Shown here: positions 9,523 to 18,117 of the stretch, piece after piece
Layout: each line of letters opens with the position of its first letter
Position numbering within the stretch: the first letter of the stretch is position 1
NCBI RefSeq assembly: GCF_000960995.1
Contig: NZ_CP009434.1
Location: 2,542,001-2,606,000 of the forward strand
Reading direction: 5' to 3'
DNA length: 64,000 nt
Source: Burkholderia glumae LMG 2196 = ATCC 33617
GTDB taxonomy: Bacteria > Pseudomonadota > Gammaproteobacteria > Burkholderiales > Burkholderiaceae
The notes under the pieces: model-generated
The model's input: the letters and a program-made list of their open reading frames with translations, nothing else
What the model was told of the DNA's origin: nothing
Database searches by the model: none
Position numbers and translations under genes: made by a program

Positions 9523-9876
9523 TCAGCTGTCCGAGCCCTGGGGCTGACGGATCGCGGACTTCTTCGGCGTATCCGCGGCGGGCTGCGTCACCGCCAATCC
9601 GCTGCCCGTGGCGTGGGCCACCAGGCCGGTTCCTTGCAGCAGCTTGGTCAAGGCAGGCAGAGGGCGGTAGCGGCCATGGAGCGCATGCGCGTGCTTGCCC
9701 GCAAGCAGCTCGGGGCTGACCTGGATGAAACAGCCGCTTCGATGCGCGAGATCTTGCAGGGCCTGATCGAGCCTTTGCGGCTGATAATCGTAGTGCACCG
9801 GCCCGGGCTGGCAGGCAGCCTCCACGGTGACCGGCAGCGCAGCGCAGATAGACAAGACAGCCAGAATCCGAAACAT
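9523..9876 (-). CDS. Exported stand-alone STN-domain protein
   Basis: A 117-residue protein with a signal peptide (about residues 1-20, cut near V-E-A). A single Secretin/TonB N-terminal (STN) domain spans about residues 28-90 (Y-D-Y-Q-P-Q-R-L-D-Q-A-L-Q-D-L-A, ending L-L-Q-G-T-G-L). In FecA-type receptors this periplasmic domain contacts the FecR anti-sigma factor. Here no receptor barrel, fecI or fecR is adjacent, and the domain stands alone with a short polar tail. It could be a truncated receptor relic or an independent periplasmic signalling adaptor. It lies convergent to the chemoreceptor. Confidence 0.75.
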   Translation of the reverse strand: MFRILAVLSICAALPVTVEAACQPGPVHYDYQPQRLDQALQDLAHRSGCFIQVSPELLAGKHAHALHGRYRPLPALTKLLQGTGLVAHATGSGLAVTQPAADTPKKSAIRQPQGSDS

Positions 9877-9992
9877 GACGACCTCTCGAGAAGAGCCTGT
9901 GGCGATTATGCCGCAGTGTCAGCCAGTCCGAAAACCATCGCGTGCCTCGTTCACACCGGGCAGGAGGCGGACTCCCGCGATGGCTACGTCAC

Positions 9993-10142
9993 ACATTCGC
10001 CATAGTGCTGACAGTCCGGCCACAATTCGATACGCCATTTCGTTACGATTTGGTTACGGGGGCCCGCTTTGAACCTCGTGCCTTACACCTCCTGGTGCTC
10101 GCCGATGAATCTTCTCTGTCGATTCATCGGCGCTTTTTTTTG
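9993..10142 (+). ncRNA. Putative small RNA, copy 2 of a two-copy family
   Basis: Plus-strand counterpart of the element at 6815-6960: TTCGCCATA at 9996-10004, CGCTTTGAACCTCGTGCC from 10065, the same 69-base spacing, then a terminator with an unrelated 11-bp stem. Conservation is patchy in the first 50 bases and strong over GGTTACGGGG and the CGCTTTGA block. The identical layout with different stems indicates two independently maintained transcripts. Function and 5' end are unknown; no similarity to a named small RNA is claimed. Confidence 0.42.
10101..10141 (+). terminator. Intrinsic terminator, plus strand
   Basis: GCCGATGAATC (10101-10111) pairs perfectly with GATTCATCGGC (10121-10131) around a 9-base loop, followed after GC by eight T residues (10134-10141). 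It ends the putative small RNA on the plus strand. Confidence 0.8.
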
Positions 10143-10357
10143 TGCAGACGAAAACAAAAGAAGCCGCATCGCGGCGGCCCCGGGTAGAAACGGTTCAAGC
10201 GTGGCGTGATTCCACCTGCCTTGGCCGGAGAATCCGCACGCGCGCACACGACAGCGATGTTCAGCAACGCGCCGCCACCATCCTAGCTTCACTTCGGATG
10301 GCGGCGGCGTTATGCGCCCGCGTAACGCACTGCTCGGCAATCCAGCCGGTTCGGGCG

Positions 10358-11341
10358 TTACGACGATGCAGGAATCGGCACTCCCCGCCCTGACGGCGGC
10401 CGCTGCGGATCTGCGCTCGCGTCACTTTGGTCACTCTGGGCACTCTGGTCAGGCGTTTGTACCGCTGACCGCGTGCAAGCCAAGGCAGCCACGCCACTGA
10501 TCGTGCCGGTGGTTGGTGCATCGAATGTGTACGACAGGAGCCAGTAAGGCGCATTCTCGTCCTTGCCGACCATGCGCGTCACGATCGTGTAGCCACCAGA
10601 GCGGCTTGTCATATAACCCTGAGCGCCGATACTAGTGGTATGAATCTCGAACGACCGCTTGGCGTCCTGACCGATCGAATAGCCGAGATTGAGATCGATA
10701 TCCGTATTCAATATCGAATCACCCTTCGCTTGAGCCACTCGAGCGCTGGCCGTTGCCGTCTCGAGTTTGCCAGGGGCCGTGTTGCCGTTGAGAGCGACAG
10801 GACTCGTCGCGGCCTCGAGATGGCAGTTTAATGGCCTGTCAGCCGTCAGTTCGATATTCAGCGGTGTTCCTACTGCCCACATCCGCCCCTGGTTCTTGTT
10901 GTAAACCGCTCCCGACGTATCGGTGCCGTCAGTCCAGCGGCCAATCGCATATTGGCCGTTGCCAGCCAGATCGGTCACCACCCCCCGCGTCAACTCGAAT
11001 CCCTTGTCCGACTTGAAGCCGGTGTATGCACCCGGCGCTGCCTCGCTCAGGGCAGAAGCTGCCAGCTTTGCCATCGACAGCCCGGTTTGCGAGACTTCCC
11101 CGTACTTGTTGTCGGGCATCGGCGGCGCCATCACGGCAACTTCATTGTTTTGATCGGCAGCCACCGTTTTCGACGTACCGTCCACCGTGATTCCTGCTGG
11201 CGACTGCCCACCACTATTGCTGCCGGCAGTAGCGGCCGGTGCATCGTCGCCGCCACATGCGGCCAGCCCGAGCACCACGAATGCCGACATCGCCGCCGCC
11301 GCTCCGGTACGCCAAACCCGTCCCTCTTCTTTGCGCTGCAT
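10358..11341 (-). CDS. Uncharacterised lipoprotein
   Basis: A 327-residue exported protein starting at 11341, where an AGAGGCGG site precedes the ATG; an upstream Met at 11359 lacks one. The N-terminus has a basic region, a hydrophobic stretch and a lipobox L-A-A-C with the lipidated Cys at residue 29, followed by G-G-D-D. The D at +3 does not clearly direct inner- or outer-membrane sorting. The mature part is Ala/Gly/Thr-rich with beta-strand-like segments and two further cysteines. The last ~30 residues are a Gln/Ser/Asp-rich tail. I do not recognise a family. Its upstream region is unusually AT-rich. Confidence 0.7.
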   Translation of the reverse strand: MQRKEEGRVWRTGAAAAMSAFVVLGLAACGGDDAPAATAGSNSGGQSPAGITVDGTSKTVAADQNNEVAVMAPPMPDNKYGEVSQTGLSMAKLAASALSEAAPGAYTGFKSDKGFELTRGVVTDLAGNGQYAIGRWTDGTDTSGAVYNKNQGRMWAVGTPLNIELTADRPLNCHLEAATSPVALNGNTAPGKLETATASARVAQAKGDSILNTDIDLNLGYSIGQDAKRSFEIHTTSIGAQGYMTSRSGGYTIVTRMVGKDENAPYWLLSYTFDAPTTGTISGVAALACTRSAVQTPDQSAQSDQSDASADPQRPPSGRGVPIPASS

Positions 11342-12269
11342 GATTCCGCCTCTTCTCATGAATGGTTCGACATCCCGTCATCAAAACGGCGAACCGATAC
11401 CGGGCTGCGATACAAACGCATAGCGCCCAGGAATATCGATTCATGCGACAGGATGGATTGATTGGCGACGCCAGTACTCAACCGATGCAAAATATCGCAA
11501 CGGCCTCCGCAGCCAGCAGTCACCTGAAACCAATTTTAAAGACAATTATTTTATAGATTGGAAAATATAAAATAAACAAGTAATCAAATCAAACATCAAT
11601 CACTATCCAATATATCCGATAGCTATTTTTAAATTTTTATTATCCGGATTCCTTTGACGTCGTTCTCATGGGCGGCTTCGCATCCGATCGTCCGCCCCTG
11701 GACATGGCAAGCGGCTGCTCCGGCACAAGCGAATGAAACGGTATCCGGATAGCTGTCCGAACGGCCGAGTCACCGTTCGCACCGGCTGCCAATGAGAGTG
11801 TCATGCGATTTGGCATAGCCTGAACGGCAAATTTTTATCTTTACTCGAAACCCAACCCGGCCATTTCCAGCGGCTTTTTCAAGATGGTCGATCTGCGTCG
11901 ATCCACTTCTTCCGCGCGGCCATCCCCCGCATCGGTCCAGCCGTCTTCTCGCCGATCCGCGCCTGGAAGATCAGGCCCGGATCCGGCGGCCCGTCGGCGG
12001 GAAACGCCGACTATTCGAGGTCGATCGAGCCGAGCATCGGGGGCTCGATGCATTTCACGACGTCGCTTTCGCCGTGGTTCAGCACGTCGTTGTCGCGTCT
12101 CGGCGCGGCGAACTCCGCGCTCGCGCCACCTAGTTCGTCCGCCAGCACGGCCGCGCCGGTGGCGAATCCAGCGCGCGCGGGGGCGGCACGACGCGCCTCA
12201 CCACGAAGCGCGCCACGGTATTCCAATCGCGCCGCTTGGCGCGCGCCGCTCGACGGTCCCGGTGCCGGC
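11342..12269. other. Gene-free interval with strongly AT-rich core
   Basis: Bases 11531-11640 contain only about 19% G+C by my count, against about 68% around them. No intact gene is visible. The 3' part (11840-12260) reads as short broken frames on the minus strand, probably the decayed downstream end of the dehydrogenase remnant or its neighbour. Confidence 0.5.
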
Positions 12270-12480
12270 CTAGCCGTTGAGATGCGTCATCGTAAAACCG
12301 GGAGACATCGTATTGACCAGGATGCCGCCCGGCCCCAGCTCGATCGCCGCCGTCTAAGCGTTGAGCGCCGTCTTCGAGGCCGGATAACCCGGGCCGAAAA
12401 TGCGCGATACGGAAAGGCCGGATCGAGGTTGGTGGCGAGCGAGCAGACGAGTGCCACGCCCTCCGACCGGCCAGGGCCGG
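12270..12480 (-). pseudogene. Short-chain dehydrogenase/reductase remnant
   Basis: On the minus strand the frame ending at 12270 reads G-P-G-Y-P-A-S-K-T-A-L-N-A, stop, T-A-A-I-E-L-G-P-G-G-I-L-V-N-T-M-S-P-G-F. This is the classical SDR active-site YxxSK helix followed by the I-x-V-N-x-x-x-P-G strand. The stop (TAG at 12354-12356) is inside the domain. Just upstream, in another frame, C-S-L-A-T-N-L-D-P-A-F resembles the SDR segment before the catalytic Tyr, implying a frameshift too. The nucleotide-binding half (TGxxxGIG) is not recognisable. This is a decayed gene fragment. Confidence 0.65.
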
Positions 12481-13147
12481 CCGCATGTCGTCCGTATCGC
12501 CCCTCACAGGCGCAGCATGTTGCGCGGCGCGCCGCCATGCCGATGAAGCGACGGAGGAAACCCGGGCCACCGGGTTCGTCATCGGCGTGTTCCCGTGGCG
12601 ATCCATCCCGATTACCGGGAACGGCTCGTGCTGAAGCACGGCCCGTTCGACCGCGCGCGTCGCGCCGTCCATTTCGGCGGCGTTCCACGGTGCCTCCGAC
12701 TACCCATGCGCATGTCCGGCCGCGAGCAGCGCCACGTTGCACTCGCTCAGCGGCACGGTCGCGCCGGGAGCGCGGCAGATCGCCAAGGTCGCTCGGCGGC
12801 GCTGTCGAGGCCCAAGTCGTCGCGCTCATCGGTGTTCCAGGAGGCGAGAGCCAGGATCACGCACCCCGCCAGCGGAAGCGGCCACACGGCCCGCTCGCGG
12901 CGTCGTGGCCGTTCCCGAACCGCCACCGGCGCGCTGCCCGACGCATATCGGTCAGGTCCCGAAGTGCGCGCGCCGGGCCAGCCGGCGCGCGCCGACGGCT
13001 GCGTTCCCGCGTTATGCCAGCGTTCTGCCCGCGGTCCGCTGCGGCGCTAGCATGGGAAAGACTCTCGATCCGGCACCGTGCCGACTGCCGCGGCGCGGCC
13101 GCGCCCCTTCGACTTTTTCACCCGCTTCGATCCTCTCGTCCCCGCCC
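12481..13147. other. Gene-free interval before the esterase gene
   Basis: Long open frames cross this stretch on both strands, but they are Arg/Pro/Ala-rich readings with no domains. It may contain the decayed 5' part of the dehydrogenase remnant. The promoter of the esterase gene must lie near its 3' end; none was identified with confidence. Confidence 0.35.
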
Positions 13148-14245
13148 ATGCCCAGGAAAAAAGCCAGCGTCTGGTTCAGCGGCCTTGATCTACTTGCCAG
13201 ACTCGCGACAGTCCGGCCGAAACCGCCGCGCATGGCGCGCAAGCCGAAGCCCAAGCCGAAACGCGCCAAGCCGCGCCATCCGGCGCGCGCCGCCCCACTG
13301 GGCCCGCGCCACGCGCCGCCGGCGCGCGCGCCGGGCCGCTGGACCCGTTCGTTCCACTCCGCGCCGCCGCTGGCCGGACAGTTCGTCAACCATCTCGCCT
13401 ACGCGCTGTATCTGCCGGCGTCGGCAACGTCGGCGGCCGGCCTGCCGCTCCTGGTGATGCTGCACGGCTGCCGGCAGACCGTGGAATCGTTCGCGGCCGG
13501 CACGCGCATCTGCCGGCTCGCCGAGCGCGCCGGCTTCGCGGTGCTGCTGCCCGAGCAGGCGAAGACGGCGCACGCCCACCGCTGCTGGCATTGGCACCAG
13601 CCGCCCGCGCATTCCGAGGCGCCCGCCATCGCGTCGCTCGTCGCGGCGATGGTCCGCGAACACGGCTTCGACCACGAACGCATCCATCTGGCCGGCATGT
13701 CGGCGGGCGCCGGCCTCGCCGCAGTGCTCGCCGTGCATCACCCGGCACTGTTCGCCGCGGTGGGCCTGCACTCGGGCCCGGTGTTCGGCGCCGCGAATTC
13801 GGCGCTGAGCGCCATGCGCGTGATGCGCGACGGTAGCCGCGAGGAACCGCTGCGCCTGATCGACACAGCCGTCGAGGTGGCCGACCATCCCGGCATGCCG
13901 GCGCTCGTGATTCACGGCGAACTCGACGCGGTGGTCGCCAACCGCAACGCCACGCAGCTCGGCACCGAATTCGCGCGGCTCAATCGCCTGCTGGACGCGC
14001 AAGGCGGGCTGCGCGCCGGCGAGCGCCGCACCGGGCGGCGCGACGACGTCGAATACCACGACTACCTGAAAGCGGGCCGGCTGGTGGTGCGGGTGGCCAT
14101 CGTGCGCGGCCTCGGCCACGCCTGGAGCGGCGGCGATCCGCGCGAGCCGTTCCACGCCGATTGCGGCCCCGACGCGAGCCGCATGATGTGGAATTTTTTT
14201 CGGCGTCAGCGGCGCACCACGGCCGGCGCGGCCGCGCCGGCATGA
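13148..14245 (+). CDS. PHB-depolymerase-family esterase
   Basis: A 365-residue alpha/beta hydrolase of the Esterase_phd (PHB depolymerase/feruloyl esterase) family. It has L-H-G-C (residues 105-108, oxyanion region), nucleophile motif G-M-S-A-G with Ser185, a downstream H-G-E-L-D acid region and G-H-A-W-S-G-G supplying the catalytic His. The first ~65 residues are Lys/Arg/Pro-rich, common in Burkholderiales members whose start resembles M-x-x-K-x-x-x-W-x-x-G-L. The start at 13148 preserves that N-terminus; there is no obvious Sec signal. Substrate could be short polyhydroxyalkanoates or plant-type esters; the family does not fix it. Confidence 0.82.
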   Translation: MPRKKASVWFSGLDLLARLATVRPKPPRMARKPKPKPKRAKPRHPARAAPLGPRHAPPARAPGRWTRSFHSAPPLAGQFVNHLAYALYLPASATSAAGLPLLVMLHGCRQTVESFAAGTRICRLAERAGFAVLLPEQAKTAHAHRCWHWHQPPAHSEAPAIASLVAAMVREHGFDHERIHLAGMSAGAGLAAVLAVHHPALFAAVGLHSGPVFGAANSALSAMRVMRDGSREEPLRLIDTAVEVADHPGMPALVIHGELDAVVANRNATQLGTEFARLNRLLDAQGGLRAGERRTGRRDDVEYHDYLKAGRLVVRVAIVRGLGHAWSGGDPREPFHADCGPDASRMMWNFFRRQRRTTAGAAAPA

Positions 14246-14476
14246 CCCCGCGGCCCGTGCCGGTGCGTCAATCGCGCATGGTGCTGCGCTGCCGCCTGGC
14301 GGCTTTGACACCCGTCATCCAACTCGAACAATTACGATTGATGGTGAGGCGCTAGCTGTCTAATAGTGAAAAATTTCCTGGAATCCCGGCCTGCCGCCAG
14401 GCAGCCCGCGGCCCGCGCGGCGCAGCCGATGGCTACGCCGATGCGCGGTGCCGCTTTCATTTTGGTATGCAAATCA

Positions 14477-15490
14477 ATGACATCGCTAAAACCTGCCCGT
14501 GTTGAAGACAAGCGCGTCGTCAACGGCGCCGGCGACATCAACCAGCTCGCGCCGTTCCGCTACGCCTGGGCATGGGAGTGCTTTCTCTCGGCCAACAAGA
14601 ACCACTGGACGCCGCTCGAAATCTCGATGAGCGACGACGTGCACGACTTCCACCACCGCCTGAGCCCGGCGGAAAAGCATGTGTTCGAGAACGTGCTCGC
14701 CTACCTGACCACCTCCGACATCCTCGCCATGCGCAACATCGGGCTGGCCGTGATGGAGAAGATGACGGCGCCGGAGCTGCAGATCTACCAGGCCCGGCAG
14801 GTCTATGAGGAAGCGCTGCACACCTGGACCTACCAGCACTGCATCGAAAGCCTCGGCCTCGACCAGCAGGAAATCTACAACCGCTACCGCGTCGTGCCGC
14901 AGATCCACGCGAAGATCGCGCTGTCGAACCGGCGCCTGAACCGGATGCTGGAGCCGGGCCTGGACCTGCACGACCGCGACACGCTGCACGAGTTCGCGCT
15001 CGCCTACCTGTTCTTCGCGGCCGTGTTCGAGGGCACCTGGTTCTACAACGGCTTCTCGCCCGTGTTCGCGCTGCAGCGCCGCGGCCTGATGAAGGCCACC
15101 GCCCAGCAGTTCCAGTACATCATGCGCGACGAGGTGCTGCATTGCGGCTTCGGCATTCGCGTGATCCGGCAATTGCTCGAGGAGGAACACCTGCGTCTCG
15201 ACCCGCACGCCGTGCAGCAGATCTGGGAGGAAGCCGAGGCGGCCGAGCGTGCCTATGCGCAGTACATCCTGCGCGATCCGATCCTCGGCTATTCGGCGGA
15301 ACTGCACTGCGAGCAGTTCCGCTTCATCGCGAATCGCCGCGCCACCCAGTTGTCGATGCCGGCGCCGTTCCCCGGCGCGACCAATGCACTGCCCTGGCTC
15401 GACGAGCAGGCCAACCTGCGCAAGGAGAAAAACTTCTTCGAAACGCGCGTGACCGACTACCAATCGGGCGGCGCGCTGGACTGGCGCTGA
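14477..15490 (+). CDS. nrdB: Ribonucleotide reductase class I beta subunit
   Basis: A 337-residue ferritin-fold R2 protein. Expected metal ligands are D81, E112, H115, E185, E219 and H222. The radical tyrosine corresponds to Y119, since E-A-L-H-T-W-T-Y aligns with the E. coli E115...H118...Y122 spacing. With the alpha subunit NrdA it reduces ribonucleoside diphosphates to deoxy forms. No nrdA or nrdI is in this window, so it must pair with a distant alpha subunit or be a second copy. The start at 14477 gives the family-like N-terminus, although the ribosome site is weak; a Met at 14429 is an alternative. Confidence 0.85.
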   Translation: MTSLKPARVEDKRVVNGAGDINQLAPFRYAWAWECFLSANKNHWTPLEISMSDDVHDFHHRLSPAEKHVFENVLAYLTTSDILAMRNIGLAVMEKMTAPELQIYQARQVYEEALHTWTYQHCIESLGLDQQEIYNRYRVVPQIHAKIALSNRRLNRMLEPGLDLHDRDTLHEFALAYLFFAAVFEGTWFYNGFSPVFALQRRGLMKATAQQFQYIMRDEVLHCGFGIRVIRQLLEEEHLRLDPHAVQQIWEEAEAAERAYAQYILRDPILGYSAELHCEQFRFIANRRATQLSMPAPFPGATNALPWLDEQANLRKEKNFFETRVTDYQSGGALDWR

Positions 15491-15655
15491 CGGGGGCGCG
15501 CTCCCCGCACGGCCGCATGCCGGCTTCGGCGCCGGCCGCGCTCCAGGCGGGCATCGCTCACGCTGCGATACCCGCCTACCTATAATCAGGAGCAGCGTCC
15601 GCCTTCGCGCGCTGTCATCCGTGCCGCCCAACGATCCGACCGCAGGGAGAGCCCA

Positions 15656-16660
15656 TTGAACATCGACCGGAAACGCCGCGCCTCGGTGCTGCCCGCGCTA
15701 TGGCTGCTGCTCGGGGGCGGCGCGAACGCGTTTGCACAGGGCGCCGGGACGTCGGCCGAGCAGGTGTTCGCGGCCGTGTCGCCGAAGGTCTGGACGGTCA
15801 AGGCCGCGCAGCCGCAAGGCAGCTAGTTCATGATCGGCAGCGCGGTGCTGATCGCGCCGGGCCGCTTCATCACCGCCTGCCACGTGGTGGAGAAGTCGGT
15901 CGGCGTCACGCTGAGCAACGGCAACGCCACGCTGAAGGTGGACGAGGTGCTGCGCGACCCCGACGATCGCCGCGACCTGTGCCTGCTGCGCGTGGCGGGC
16001 CGGCTCGACGCGGCGCCGGTGCAGATCGCGCCGATCAGCACGCTGAAGGTGGGGCAGCGCGTGTACGTGATCGCGAGTCCGCGCGGGCTCGAACTGTCGC
16101 TGACCGACGGGCTGATCTCGTCGCTGCGCCGGGAACCCGAGAGCCAGGTGCCGATCATCCAGTCGTCCACGCCCGTCACGAGCGGCTCCAGCGGCGGCGG
16201 CCTGTTCGACGAGCACGGGCGGCTGGTGGGCGTGGTGCGCTCGGTGGCGACCGCCACCGAGAATTTCGCGTTTTCCTATCCGGCCGAATGGGTCGCCCAG
16301 CTGCCCGAGCGCTATGCACGCGAGATTGCCGCGTGGCAGAACGAGATGAAGGCCTCGGGCGTGCGTTTCTCCGGCGACGGCAACGTGGTGGGCAGCGGCT
16401 TCGCCGCGCTCGCCGACCTCAACGCGCTACCGGTGCCGGCCGCGCAAAGGGAGCCGGTCGCGCTGGCCTACCGGCAGTTCCTGCTGCTCGCCGCGCCGCG
16501 CGCGTTCGTGTTTACGAGCGACGGCAAATTCGGCACGTTTTCGAACGCGGCCGAATTCTCGAAGTTTCGGGCGCAATGCCGGCAGGCCGGCGTGACGTTC
16601 AAGCTCTACGCGGTGGACAACGCCGTGGTGTGGCAGGCCGCGGCTGCGGCCGCGAGGTGA
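15656..16660 (+). pseudogene. Exported trypsin-like serine protease split by in-frame TAG
   Basis: A TTG start at 15656, preceded by GGGAGAG, opens a frame with a signal peptide ending near A-F-A-Q. The trypsin-like fold has catalytic His in T-A-C-H-V-V-E, Asp in D-D-R-R-D-L and Ser in S-G-S-S-G-G-G-L-F-D. A TAG at 15824-15826 interrupts it after A-Q-P-Q-G-S, before the first core strand, and the frame continues unchanged for 278 codons. The piece from ATG 15830 holds the whole triad but lacks the signal peptide, so it would stay cytoplasmic. About 130 residues follow the protease domain without recognised similarity. Either a recent nonsense mutation or a base-call error. Confidence 0.78.
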
Positions 16661-16884
16661 ACGGCAACGCGCGGCCAGCCGCTCGCGGCCTGCTCGCCCG
16701 CGAGGGCCAGCGCGAGCACGCGGGCGATCTCCGGGGCCGCGTCGCATGCGCCAGCCCGAGCCGCCGCCGCGGCCATTGCTTCGTGAAACAGCGGAGAAGC
16801 CCGACTCCGGCAGGCGATTATCGCCATTCCCGTACATATCCGATCGTTAATTTCATAACAAAAAGCATGGACCGGGCCGACGCC

Positions 16885-16926
16885 TTGACCGCCCGCGCCG
16901 CGCTAACGTATCGTCGTGCGACGTTA
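16885..16926 (+). promoter_or_regulatory. Candidate promoter overlapped by inverted repeat
   Basis: TTGACC (16885-16890) and TATCGT (16909-16914) are spaced 18 bp as sigma-70 boxes. TAACGT (16904-16909) and ACGTTA (16921-16926), with an inner CGTCG/CGACG pair, form an imperfect 23-bp palindrome over the -10 box, as in repressor-controlled promoters. An AAGGA site follows at about 16926. No repressor gene is adjacent. Confidence 0.35.
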
Positions 16927-16945
16927 AGGAAATGCATCCCGATCC

Positions 16946-17371
16946 ATGCACGCCCGCGTTGACCGCTTCCGCGCCACGCCGATCGGAACGCCACTCGAAG
17001 CCGTGATCGACCTTCCCGAGCGCTACCCGGAACACGCGGTGCCGTCGCGCGTCGGCATGGCCGCGATCGCGGCGGTGGCCGGCGAGATCGCCGGGGGCCG
17101 TCCCGAGACCCGAACCGATGCGGCCGCCCGGCCGCGCCGCGCCGCGCTGGTGGCCGACGCCGCGCGCGTGCCGGCGCGCGGGCATGGCGGCGGCCGGCGG
17201 CTTGGCCGGGGCGCCGTGTTCGGCGCGCGCCAGGCGCCGCCGTTGCCGAGCGTGAGCGACGTGCGGGGTGCCAAGCGAGCGCGGCCCGCGCTCGCCGAAC
17301 CGGCCGCCGAAACCGGCGCCGGGCTCGCCGCGTCCCTGCCTCTCCATTCACCCGCGAGACGATCCGCATGA
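16946..17371 (+). CDS. Hypothetical protein, possibly coupled to hydrolase
   Basis: A 141-residue frame starting just after the candidate promoter/operator and AAGGA site. Its stop overlaps the hydrolase start in an ATGA arrangement (17368-17371), which suggests translational coupling. The sequence is Ala/Arg/Gly-rich, more so toward the C-terminus, with no domain I recognise. Composition alone would not distinguish it from a chance frame; the case rests on position and overlap. Low confidence. Confidence 0.3.
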   Translation: MHARVDRFRATPIGTPLEAVIDLPERYPEHAVPSRVGMAAIAAVAGEIAGGRPETRTDAAARPRRAALVADAARVPARGHGGGRRLGRGAVFGARQAPPLPSVSDVRGAKRARPALAEPAAETGAGLAASLPLHSPARRSA

Positions 17372-18117
17372 GTCACCGGCCCCCCGTCATCCTCATCCAG
17401 GGCTTCATCGGCAGCCTCGATGCGATCGCCTCCGGCCACCCCGACCTCCTCCGGGCCGCGCCGGACCTGCTCGGCTACGGCGCCTATCGGCATGTCCCGT
17501 TCGAGGCCATCTCGCTGCCCGAGCAGGTCGAGCACATTCGCGCCTTCATCGCCGCGCGCACCGATGCGCCCACCGTGGACCTGGTCGGCCATTCGACCGG
17601 CGGCGCGATCGCGATGCTGTTCGCGCATGCCTACCCCGACCGCGTGCGCCGGATCGTCAATGTCGAAGGCAACTTCACGCTCGACGACGCGTTCTGGTCG
17701 GCGCCGATGGCGCACCTGACGCCGGCCGAGGCGGACGCGCGGCTCGCGTCGCTGCGCGCCCAACCGGCTGCCTGGCTGCGCTGCGTGGTCCGCGACGTGA
17801 CGCCGGCGATGGCCGACACGGCCGCGCGCTGGCTCGACCGTCAGCCGGCCTCGACGCTGCGCGCGATGGGGCAGTCGGTGATCGCGGTGACCGGCAACGC
17901 CGGCTATGCCGGCAAGCTCAGGCAGGTGTTCCAGCGCCATCCGGTGTACCTGCTATCGGGCGAGCGCTCGCACGACAACTGGCACCTGCCGGGCTGGGCC
18001 GTCGAGCTGTGCGCGGGCCGCGAAGTGCTCGCGGACTGCGGGCACCTGATGATGCTCGAGGCTCCCGCCGCCTTCTCGGCCGCGATCGAGGGCTTCCTGA
18101 GCCGGCCCGAGGCCTGA
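17368..18117 (+). CDS. Alpha/beta hydrolase
   Basis: A 249-residue alpha/beta-fold hydrolase. Q-G-F-I-G (residues 11-15) takes the oxyanion position. The nucleophile elbow G-H-S-T-G places Ser76, and A-D-C-G-H-L-M-M-L-E supplies the catalytic His near the C-terminus. No signal peptide, so cytoplasmic. It resembles small esterase or thioesterase-like members of the family; substrate unknown. It overlaps the preceding frame by ATGA and is convergent with the chemoreceptor downstream. Confidence 0.8.
   Translation: MSHRPPVILIQGFIGSLDAIASGHPDLLRAAPDLLGYGAYRHVPFEAISLPEQVEHIRAFIAARTDAPTVDLVGHSTGGAIAMLFAHAYPDRVRRIVNVEGNFTLDDAFWSAPMAHLTPAEADARLASLRAQPAAWLRCVVRDVTPAMADTAARWLDRQPASTLRAMGQSVIAVTGNAGYAGKLRQVFQRHPVYLLSGERSHDNWHLPGWAVELCAGREVLADCGHLMMLEAPAAFSAAIEGFLSRPEA

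Larger units (their letters stand above)
9877..10357. other. Interval holding the second RNA-like element
   Basis: No protein gene is supported. The plus-strand element and terminator at 9993-10142 occupy the centre. The rest separates the STN gene promoter (minus, from 9877) from the 3' end of the lipoprotein gene. Confidence 0.4.

Noticed and set aside
12048..13457. A 469-codon plus-strand frame ahead of the esterase
   Set aside because: Arg/Pro/Ala-rich with no domain, overlapping both the dehydrogenase remnant and the true esterase start.
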